From: Verrucomicrobiota bacterium
GTDB lineage: Bacteria > Verrucomicrobiota > Verrucomicrobiia > Verrucomicrobiales > DEV007
DNA length: 64,000 nt
Reading direction: 5' to 3'
Assembly (NCBI GenBank): GCA_963205275.1
Contig: CAUJIH010000093.1
Location: 62,001-126,000 of the forward strand
Shown here: positions 55,660 to 63,500 of the stretch, one piece after another
How positions within the stretch are numbered: position 1 is the stretch's first letter
How the letters are laid out: every line of letters begins with the position of its first letter
Position numbers and translations under genes: made by a program
Notes under the pieces: generated by a model
Databases searched by the model: none
Seen by the model: the letters and a program-made list of their open reading frames with translations, nothing else
Told to the model about the DNA's origin: nothing

Positions 55660-57156
55660 TTAATATCCCAAGGCATCCAAATGCTCCGCCATTCGTTTCC
55701 GTACTTCCGCGAGTTCCGCCTCCAAATCGTGAATCTCCCGTTTCACCTCCTCTAGGTCGATTTTCTCCTCTTCCTCAAACGTGTCCACATACCGCGGGAT
55801 GTTGAGGTTGAAGTCGTTGTCGGCGAGTTCCTTCGGAGTGGCTCGGTAGGCGTATTTGTCCACGGTCTCGAAGGCGCGGAAGGTGGCGACGATCTTGTCT
55901 AAATGCTCGTCGGTGAGCACGTTCTGGTTCTTGGCCTCCTTGAATTCGCACGAGGCGTCGATGAAGAGCACGTCCCCATGCGTCTTGCCCTTGTTGAAGA
56001 TGAGAATGGCAGCGGGGATGCCGGTGCCGAAGAACAGGTTGGCGGGCAGGCCGATGACGGCTTCCAGCAGGTTCTCCTCGATCAGGGCCTTGCGGATCTT
56101 GCCCTCGGCCGCGCCCCGGAAGAGGACGCCGTGGGGCACGACCACCGCGACCTTGCCGGTGCCCTCGCGGGCGGTCTCGATCATGTGGGTGATGAAGGCG
56201 TAGTCGCCCTTAGACTTCGGCGGGATGCCGCGGTGGTACCGGACATATGGGTCGGCCTCGGCAGCGTCCTGCCCCCACTTGTCGAGCGAGAAGGGCGGAT
56301 TGGCGACGACGATGTCGAACTTCATGAGCTGATCGCTCTCGACCAGCCGCGGGTTGCGCAGCGTGTCGCCCCACTTGATCTCGAACTTGTCCATGCCGTG
56401 GAGGAACATGTTCATCCGGCACAGGGCGTGGGTAGTCCCGTTCATTTCCTGGCCGAAGAGGGCGAAGTCCCGCTCGTCCGCCTGACGCCCCACCTGAATG
56501 AGCAGCGATCCCGAGCCACAAGCCGGGTCGCAGATCGTGTCGCCCTTCTTCGGATCGAGCAGGCGGGCGATGAGACGAGAGACTTGGGCGGGGGTGTAGA
56601 ACTCACCGGCCTTTTTCCCAGCATCCGAGGCGAAGCGCTCCAGCAGGTATTCGTAGACATTCCCGATGATGTCCTCGGACCCGATGATCGATGGCCGGAG
56701 GTCGAGCCGTTTGTCGGCGAAGTCTTCAAGCACATGCTTGAGCTTCGGATTGCGGTCGCGGGTCTCGCCCAGCTTCGACTCGGAATTGAAATCGACCTCG
56801 CGGAAGACCCCTTCGAGCTTGGCCTTGTTGGCCTCCTCGATCTCGGCCAGGGCGATGTTCATCTTTTCCCCGATGTCGGTGCTGCTGCGCTGCTCGTAGA
56901 GCGAGTAGAAGTCGGCACCCTCCGGGAGCTGGAAGCGTTCGCGGGAAAGACGGCGCTGCACGCGGACCTCGTCGCCGTCGTATTCCTTCAGGTAGCGGTC
57001 GCGATGATCGCGCCAGACATCGGAGGCGTATTTCCAGAACAACATCACGAGGATGTAGTTCCGGTAGTTCTCGGCATCGACGAGGCCGCGGAAGGTATCG
57101 CAGGCGCGCCAGGCGGCCTCGTTGATCTCGGCTTGGTTGTGAACGGACTTGGCCAT
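55660..57156 (-). CDS. hsdM: Type I restriction enzyme, modification subunit
   Basis: With the ATG at 57156 the protein is 498 residues; an upstream start at 57261 overlaps the half-S gene. HsdM hallmarks: N-terminal helical domain (WRACDTFRGLVDAENYRNYI), SAM motif DPACGSGSLLIQVG near residue 210, catalytic NPPFSLDKWG near residue 288, and GIPAAILIFNKGK. The C-terminal coiled-coil LEEVKREIHDLEAELAEVRK serves HsdS contact. It methylates adenine in the target site to protect host DNA. Confidence 0.96.
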   Translation of the reverse strand: MAKSVHNQAEINEAAWRACDTFRGLVDAENYRNYILVMLFWKYASDVWRDHRDRYLKEYDGDEVRVQRRLSRERFQLPEGADFYSLYEQRSSTDIGEKMNIALAEIEEANKAKLEGVFREVDFNSESKLGETRDRNPKLKHVLEDFADKRLDLRPSIIGSEDIIGNVYEYLLERFASDAGKKAGEFYTPAQVSRLIARLLDPKKGDTICDPACGSGSLLIQVGRQADERDFALFGQEMNGTTHALCRMNMFLHGMDKFEIKWGDTLRNPRLVESDQLMKFDIVVANPPFSLDKWGQDAAEADPYVRYHRGIPPKSKGDYAFITHMIETAREGTGKVAVVVPHGVLFRGAAEGKIRKALIEENLLEAVIGLPANLFFGTGIPAAILIFNKGKTHGDVLFIDASCEFKEAKNQNVLTDEHLDKIVATFRAFETVDKYAYRATPKELADNDFNLNIPRYVDTFEEEEKIDLEEVKREIHDLEAELAEVRKRMAEHLDALGY

Positions 57157-57160
57157 GGGT

Positions 57161-57751
57161 TCAAGAGATTTTTCGGGTGAGGATCTGTTGGTAAGTGGCT
57201 TGGAGGAGGAGCTTGCGCTTTTCAGCGATGAGATGGAGCAGCTCGCGCTCGCGGGCCGCAAGGTCGGAGAGGGCGCAGAGCCTGCCTTGAAGATCGAGCG
57301 GAGGGATCGGAACGGGAAGATCGCGGACGACCGCGATGGAAACGGTCTTCACGTAGCTGCCTCGGGCATGAGACGAGAGGTGGGCTTGGGTCGTGGCGAG
57401 GTTGAGAAACCAGTGTAGGTAATCGGGGGTCACCTTCCGGGAAATCGGGCGCACGATGAAAAGCTGACCGCTGGCCACTGCCTCCAAATTCGCGGACACG
57501 AGGGCGGCGGTCATGCGGGTGCCCCGGTTGGCGATGAGGATGTCGCCGGGGGCAACGTGGTAACGCGGGTCGTCGCCCAGACCAGGGTCGAGGAGATGGG
57601 GGCTTCCGATCTCAATCCGGCCGTTTTCCGCGAGGTCGCTGATGCGGAGCAGATGCAGCCCCCCCTTCGCGGTCCGCCGGGCCGCGTCCGGGCCGCGCAG
57701 GGTCAGACCGGTGCGGATGTCGGCAAGATCGCTAAGAAGGGACTGCATCAT
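57161..57751 (-). CDS. Half-length specificity-subunit-like protein (single TRD)
   Basis: A 196-residue protein. LADIRTGLTLRGP and HLLRISDLAENGRIEIG start a single target-recognition domain of the HsdS fold; YHVAPGDILIANRGTRMTAAL and LPVPIPPLDLQGRLCALSDL are the usual later motifs, ending in one coiled-coil. It lacks a second TRD and second coiled-coil. It could form an inverted dimer to bind a palindromic site, compete with full HsdS at 52733, or act as a modulator. Its stop is 4 bp from the hsdM start. Confidence 0.85.
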   Translation of the reverse strand: MMQSLLSDLADIRTGLTLRGPDAARRTAKGGLHLLRISDLAENGRIEIGSPHLLDPGLGDDPRYHVAPGDILIANRGTRMTAALVSANLEAVASGQLFIVRPISRKVTPDYLHWFLNLATTQAHLSSHARGSYVKTVSIAVVRDLPVPIPPLDLQGRLCALSDLAARERELLHLIAEKRKLLLQATYQQILTRKIS

Positions 57752-57766
57752 GTCGGCGCACTCAGG

Positions 57767-58099
57767 TCAGGCAACGAGTTGCACGTTGCAGGGCGGGTTG
57801 AAGTTCTGGATCAGGTCCTTCTCCTCGGTGAGCCGATCGGACTCGATCGGGTTGAGGTGGGCGTGGATGTGGGTCGCTCCGTGCCGCGATGCGCAGGGCG
57901 CCTTTTCATGATTGCCGAGGCGCTCCTTGAGGTTCTTCGCCTGGCCGATGTACTGATGCTCCCAACGGCTGACGGCATTCTTCTTGCAGAAGATGTAGTT
58001 GCCGACCTTCTCGGAAAAGATGGTTCTGATCGGGTAGATCTCATGGGCGTAGCTTTTCCCGGACTTGCTGGGCCAGTTGCAGGTAGGTGTGTCAGTCAT
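57767..58099 (-). CDS. GIY-YIG nuclease domain protein
   Basis: A 110-residue single-domain protein. GNYIFCKK at residues 33-40 and HQYIGQAKNLKERLGNHEK at 49-66 give the GIY and YIG strands with Arg60; Glu93 (LTEEKDL) is the metal-binding glutamate and NPPCN at 101-105 ends the fold. All catalytic positions are present. It is the first gene of the restriction operon, 15 bp before the half-S gene. It might cleave DNA, like UvrC- or homing-type members, as a further defence arm. No clear Shine-Dalgarno box precedes its ATG. Confidence 0.85.
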   Translation of the reverse strand: MTDTPTCNWPSKSGKSYAHEIYPIRTIFSEKVGNYIFCKKNAVSRWEHQYIGQAKNLKERLGNHEKAPCASRHGATHIHAHLNPIESDRLTEEKDLIQNFNPPCNVQLVA

Positions 58100-58215
58100 T
58101 CGTTTAGTTTGGATTTGGGGGCTGGTGCCTTTTCCCCCTTTTGAACCAACCCCGAACGTGCGAGTCTACCGGCCTACCACAGATGGAGCTTCACTCGTTG
58201 AGGTTCCCTGAAATT

Positions 58216-58248
58216 GGCCCTGTTCGCTTCGGCGGGCAGGGCCTTTTT
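58216..58248 (+). terminator. Intrinsic terminator, plus strand, in the 58.1-58.4 kb gap
   Basis: GGCCCTG (58216-58222) and CAGGGCC (58237-58243) flank a 14-base loop and TTTTT follows. No intact plus-strand gene ends here, so it may be left over from a lost one. The 342-bp gap (58100-58441) also has a GCAACT/AGTTGC inverted repeat at 58289-58305 and no gene I can support. Confidence 0.55.
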
Positions 58249-58441
58249 CGTGGGCACGAGTTGCATTTTGCGCCAAGGTCGGTCAAAAGCAACTGAAAAA
58301 GTTGCACCATTCGTAATTGTGCGATATCGGAGGTGGCCGGGTTCCTCGTTGCGGTCGGCCCCGATTGCTGGGAGCCCCGGCGCGGCCAGGTTCGTTGCGC
58401 AATGAACTTCGAACCGCCCCGGTTGACACGCGGACGGGGGC

Positions 58442-58807
58442 ATGAATCCGCATTCTGATCTCAACCATCGTCCCGATCCGCTGCTCACTGAACTGGAGGC
58501 CTGCGAGTTCCTCCGCATCCGCCCGCGCCAGCTCTATGCCGGGCGAAAGCAGGGGCTGATCCCGTTCATTTTGGCCATTGCATTTGCCCTGAGTTATCAG
58601 TGGAGTCGAAAACTCGAAGAAGAGACTGATATGAAGCGTAAAACCCATGGATATCGTGCGAAGAGCGTTTTCCGACAGGGCTTCGAGCATCTCCGTCAGA
58701 TGATCACCCGTCCTGCCACCCTCGCAGAGGGATTATCTGACTTCCTCCGTTATGTGGTCGCCTCGCCACTAGCTGGGAAAATTATCGTGTCGTGCGAACT
58801 AAGTTAA
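58442..58807 (+). pseudogene. Excisionase-like HTH N-terminus fused to IS4-type transposase C-terminus
   Basis: A 121-residue open frame with two unrelated halves. Residues 11-42 (DPLLTELEACEFLRIRPRQL, AGRKQGLIPF) are the start of a MerR/excisionase-type helix-turn-helix protein. At LIPF the family motif stops and LAIAFALSYQWSRKLEEE, RKTHGYRAKSVFRQGFEHLR and the SCELS end follow, the C-terminal pattern of IS4-type transposases (HGR..SLFR.G...L...VLSCT). The junction is near base 58568. Neither half is complete, so this is a chance fusion of remnants; a short product is possible but unlikely to act. Confidence 0.7.
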
Positions 58808-58878
58808 AATTAATTGTTGAGTTTTCTTGATCATCGGACAAACTGTAAACAGTTACTTCTTCGGTAACTGTCTGTTTG
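58698..58878 (+). repeat. Right IS4-like 3'-end remnant (direct repeat, right copy)
   Basis: Pairs with 41316-41495 in the same orientation. It includes the last 36 codons of the transposase-like part and 71 bp of 3' non-coding sequence that ends in a hairpin (ACAGTTAC 58849-58856, loop of 7, GTAACTGT 58864-58871). It marks the right edge of the island. Confidence 0.85.
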
Positions 58879-58892
58879 TGTTTCGTGTTTCG

Positions 58893-58929
58893 AACCGCCC
58901 GGCCTGCAAAGTCCGGGCGGTTCTTTTTT
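58893..58929 (+). terminator. Strong intrinsic terminator, plus strand
   Basis: AACCGCCCGG (58893-58902) and CCGGGCGGTT (58913-58922) form a 10-bp stem with a 10-base loop followed by CTTTTTT. It ends plus-strand transcription that would otherwise leave the island and run into the convergent oxidoreductase gene. Confidence 0.88.
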
Positions 58930-58960
58930 CCGATCGATCTTCTCTGGCAACCGCCTCTTC

Positions 58961-58996
58961 AATAAAAAAGCGACTGCCGAGTTCACGACAGTCGCT
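58961..58996 (-). terminator. Intrinsic terminator of the oxidoreductase gene, minus strand
   Basis: On the minus strand AGCGACTG and CAGTCGCT enclose a 12-base loop (58969-58996) and are followed by a T-rich run (TTTTTATT). The stem starts 29 bp after the stop at 59026. Confidence 0.85.
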
Positions 58997-59025
58997 CTTC
59001 TAAAGCTCCGCTGGGAACGAAGGCA

Positions 59026-60420
59026 TCAGGCCCACGGCAGTTTCCACTCGCCCGGAATAGCGATGGCGTAGTTTCCGTCCGGTCCAGGTTTCACCGGAGC
59101 TTCAGCATTCATGCTGTACTCTTTGGGCATGATTGAGAAATTCGACTTTACAGCATCGTCCCATTTGACCTCTTGACCGCTGTAGGTCGCCAGACGACCG
59201 AGTACGGAAGTGAATGAGCTTTTTGCTCCGTAGTAGGCATCGTTGTGATCGGTATTCTCGCGAATGCACTTGTGAAGGAAGTCGTGCTCGGTCTGATAGG
59301 GATTCGGATCCCCGTCGCGAGGTGCGCGGAACTGCCATTTTACGTTGCCTTTCAGGTCGACGATTTGGCCATTGTTTCCGCTGAAGGAGAGAACGCCATC
59401 AGTTCCGTGAATTTCCTCGGCGACACGAGACCAAGTGTTCGCAATCTGGCGGCACTGACTGTTTACAACAGGACCAGCCAACTCGTGACCATATCGAAAT
59501 TCTACATAGTGGTGATCGTAGATCTCTCCGACAGTCCGAGGCTCCGTGCCTGCCCGACCGCCCATTCCCTGAGCGATGGTGGGGTGTCCTCCATTCTTCG
59601 AGTCTCCGCTCAGGAACCAGTTCATCACGTCCAAATTGTGAACATGTTGCTCTGCGATGTGGTCGCCACAGAGCCATACGAAGTGATACCAGTTCCGCAT
59701 CTGATATTCCATCTCTGTCCAGCCTGGTTCGCGTTCGATGATCCATGGACGCCGCCCATTCCACCATGCTTGTCCACCACGTAGTTCGCCGAGAAGTTTT
59801 TCTTCATGAACTTTTTTGAAGGCTTCCAAGTAGAGGTTCTGGTAGTGGCGCTGGAGTCCTACAACGACTTTTAGGTGTTTTTCATCAGCCTGCTTGGCGG
59901 TTTCGATCACTTTGTTGAAGCCCGCAGCATCGACGCAGACGGGTTTTTCCATGAAGACATGCTTCCCCTGCTGGACTGCGTATTCAAAGTGGATTGGTCG
60001 AAAGCCAGGAGGCGTAGCGATGACAACCAGATCGCACTGGTCGATCACCTGCTTGTACGCGTCGAATCCGGAGTACTGACGGCTTTTAGGAACGTCGATC
60101 TGCGTGCCTTTTCCAGATTTTTCCAACTGCTGTTGAATTTTGGGTAGGCCTGCACCCCGCTTACCCGTGCCATCGATTTTGTCCTGGAAAGCATCCGCCA
60201 CAGCGATGAGACGCGCTCCGTCACTAGCGGTAAGATCCTGGACGATGGCTCCGGAGCCTCGACCTCCGATTCCGATCAGGCCGACTTTGACTTCGTCACT
60301 GCCCGCGACGTTCGCGCACAGCTCGATCGGTAGGGCCGCTGCGACGCTTGCTACGGAAGCTCCGGCGACGAAGCTCCGGCGAGAGACTGGCTCTTCTTTC
60401 TTTTGAATGGGTTCGCTCAT
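59026..60420 (-). CDS. Gfo/Idh/MocA oxidoreductase with Tat signal
   Basis: A 464-residue protein. SRRSFVAGASVASVAAALP near residue 13 is a twin-arginine signal, after a short lysine-rich leader. The Rossmann loop is GLIGIGGRGSGA near residue 48; FMEKPVCVD near residue 156 is the EKP motif; CGDHIAEQHVHNLDVMNWF near residue 252 gives the conserved His and Asp. The sequence differs from the member at 8687, so it is not a recent duplicate. It is divergent from the PVC-type gene at 60594, with 173 bp between starts. Substrate unknown. Confidence 0.9.
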   Translation of the reverse strand: MSEPIQKKEEPVSRRSFVAGASVASVAAALPIELCANVAGSDEVKVGLIGIGGRGSGAIVQDLTASDGARLIAVADAFQDKIDGTGKRGAGLPKIQQQLEKSGKGTQIDVPKSRQYSGFDAYKQVIDQCDLVVIATPPGFRPIHFEYAVQQGKHVFMEKPVCVDAAGFNKVIETAKQADEKHLKVVVGLQRHYQNLYLEAFKKVHEEKLLGELRGGQAWWNGRRPWIIEREPGWTEMEYQMRNWYHFVWLCGDHIAEQHVHNLDVMNWFLSGDSKNGGHPTIAQGMGGRAGTEPRTVGEIYDHHYVEFRYGHELAGPVVNSQCRQIANTWSRVAEEIHGTDGVLSFSGNNGQIVDLKGNVKWQFRAPRDGDPNPYQTEHDFLHKCIRENTDHNDAYYGAKSSFTSVLGRLATYSGQEVKWDDAVKSNFSIMPKEYSMNAEAPVKPGPDGNYAIAIPGEWKLPWA

Positions 60421-60593
60421 AATGATGAATGGGGATCAGAATATAGACAGAAGAGTCCACACATACTGTTTAGAACTCTCTTTGAACGGTGACTGTAGCA
60501 ATTTCGCTTTTCGTACGCAATCCTCAAGCGTGATTTATTGCGTACCAATATCCGCCGCTTGACGAATACGTATGAAATACGTAAAAATCCGGA

Positions 60594-63500
60594 ATGTCAC
60601 TGAGGGCCTTTCTTCGCATGATCCCACGATTTTGTCTATCGGCTGCGGCCTTATTATTGCTCGCTTGTTTCCGGTGGTCTGTTAGCGCTGATGCCGACTC
60701 TCCGTCTTGGGACAGCAGGCGGCTCGACACGGAGTTCCGCGCAGAGGGCGTCGGAGTCGGCGATTTGAATGGCGATGGAGTGCTAGACTTGGCTTATGGA
60801 CCGTTTTGGCTGGCTGGTCCTGATTTTGATCGCCCGATTCGCTTCGCCGAGGGTGATCCTTTTGTGCCGGAAAAGGGGTATTCGGATAACTTTTTCAGCT
60901 TTATTCAGGACTTTAATGGCGATGGGCTGGCGGACATCCTAGTGCTGGGATTTCCCGGAAAAGAGGCTCGACTTTATCTGAATCCCGGGAACCCCGGCTC
61001 TCACAAGGGACTGTGGACGATGCACCTCATCGCTGATCAGATCAGCAATGAATCACCGGCTCTGATTGATCTCATTCCCGGTGGATTGCCCGAGATTGTC
61101 TGCTCGCGAGAGAAAGCCTATGGCTACTATGAGGCGACGGAGGATGTGACGAAACCATGGATCTGGCATTCTGTCTCAGAGACGGGCGACGCAGCAAAAC
61201 CCTTCGGTCACGGTCTCGGGGTGGGGGACCTCGACGGAGATGGACGGCTGGACGTGATCGAGAAAGACTTCTGGTATCGCCAGCCTGATTCTTTGGAGAA
61301 AGCTCTTCAGGGCATCTGGGAAAAGCAGCGCTGGAGTCCAGAATCCTACGGTGGCGGGGGAGCTCAGATTCTCGTGCACGATTTTGATGGTGACGGTGAT
61401 GCCGATATCGTCACCTCGTATAACGCCCACGGCTATGGACTGGGATGGTTCGAGCAGTATGAACTAGGAGGGTTTCGCCGACACAACCTGCTCGGAGAGT
61501 CGTCGACGCAAGATGAATACGGAGTCGCATTCTCTCAGCTTCACGCCTTGGTTCTATGCGACATCGATGGCGATGGACGCATGGATTTTGTCACGGGAAA
61601 GCGTCATTACGCTCATCAGGGTAAGGATGTGGGTGGACTGCAGGATCCTGTGCTCTACTGGTTCCGCAATACGAGGGAAGCAGACGGACGGATGAATTTC
61701 GTCCCTTATCTGGTTAGCCATGGTGCAGGAGCGGGCGTGGAATTGAAAATAGCCGATCTCGATGGCGATGGTCGTCTTGACGTGGTGAGCGGTAGCAAGC
61801 AGGGCCTGTCTATCCATCTCCAGCGCGATGCACTCTCTGGGATCGCCGAACGCTGGGCCGTTCCGGGTGGTCGTCCGCAGGATGGATACGGATCGGGGTT
61901 GTCTCCTGAGCAAGCTCTCGCACGCATGGAGGTGCCGAAGGGCTTTTCTGTCGATCTCATCGCCGCCGAGCCTGATCTGGTGCAGCCCATCGCGATGAAC
62001 TTCGACTCGCGCGGTCGACTCTGGGTGGTGGAGGGTGTTACCTATCCGCAGCGGGCTGCTGAAGGCGAAGGAAAGGATCGCATTCTAATCTTCGAAGACG
62101 TCGATGGTGATGGGCGCTTTGAGAAGAGAAAGGTCTTCGCCGAGCATCTGAACCTCGTCAGTGGAATCGCGGTCGGATTCGGTGGAGTCTATGTGGGAGC
62201 CGCTCCTTACTTACACTTTTATCCTGATAAAAATCAGGATGATATTCCCGATGGAGAACCGGAGGTATTGCTCGACGGGTGGAGTTATCCCGATACGCAT
62301 GAGACACTGAACTCCTTCACATGGGGGCCGGATGGTTGGCTCTATGGCTGTCATGGTGTCTTTAACCAATCGAAAGTCGGCGCGCCTGGCACGCCCGAGG
62401 ATGCTAGGGCTCCGATCAATGCGGGACTGTGGCGTTTTCATCCCGTAATGCGACAGTTCGAAGTGTATGCAGAAGGCACCAGCAATCCTTGGGGAGTCGA
62501 TTTCGATGCGCACGGTGACTTTTTTGTCTCGGCTTGTGTGATTCCACACTTTTATCATCTGTCTCAGGGAGGGCGCTACCAACGACAGGCTGGTCCCCAC
62601 TTCAATCCCTGGACCTTCGACGACATCAAGACCGTCGCCGACCACCTCCATTACGCCGGGAAAGCCAGCGAGCATGCCTTCTGGGGAAAGAACAAGATCA
62701 CCCGGCCCGCCGCACCAAATGACACCTCGGCTCTCGGTGGAGGGCATGCCCACTGCGGACTGGTGATTTACCAGGCAGACCAGTTCCCCAAGGCGTATCG
62801 CGGTGACGCTTTTTTTCATAACCTCCACGGGCATCGCGTGGTGCGCGAAGCGATCGAGGGCGATGGATCGGGACACATCGCCCGACATCGCCCAGACTTC
62901 CTCCTCGCCAATCATCACGATCACATCGGAGTCGCTCTACAGCAGGGACCGGACGGTGCTCTGTATCTCTCGGATTGGACCGATCCGCAGACCTGCCATC
63001 ATCGCGATGTGGAAATTTGGAACCGATCGAACGGACGCATTTACCGGGTGCGTTATGGTGAGGCATTGACGAGTAAGATCGATCTACCTTCACGCTCGGA
63101 TACCGAGCTCGTCGCCCTACTCGATCACACGAATTCCTTCCATGCCCGCCATGCTCAGCGACTGTTGCAAGAGCGGGCGACGACCGGGCAACTCAATCGT
63201 GAGGCTGTGAAGCAAGCACTGTCCGAATTCGAAACTTCTCACAAGAGCGACTCGGTGTTACGACTGCGGGCGCTCTGGACGCGCCACGTCGCAGGGCTGC
63301 TCGACGAATCGGCACTTCGCGCTCGATTGGACGATTCTGCCGAGGAAATTCGAGGCTGGGCAATCACCCTTCTAGGCGAGTCGAAATCCGCTCTCGCGGA
63401 TGCAACTTTAGCGCGACTGATCGACATGGCCGATCCGGATCAGGGAGATCGCTCTCTCTTTGTTCGGCGTCATCTCGCGTCTCTGCTTCAGCGCATTCCG

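Noticed and set aside
55903-57180. 425-residue plus-strand frame over hsdM
   Set aside because: Same kind of shadow; HsdM motifs on the minus strand are decisive.
58100-58441. A tRNA remnant or att site in the gap beside the GIY-YIG gene
   Set aside because: A stretch near 58160-58190 looked like a T-arm end, but no cloverleaf can be formed and no matching copy was seen at the other edge.
60524-60730. 68-residue minus-strand frame across the start of the PVC-type gene
   Set aside because: It has no recognisable features and covers the signal peptide region of a well-supported gene.
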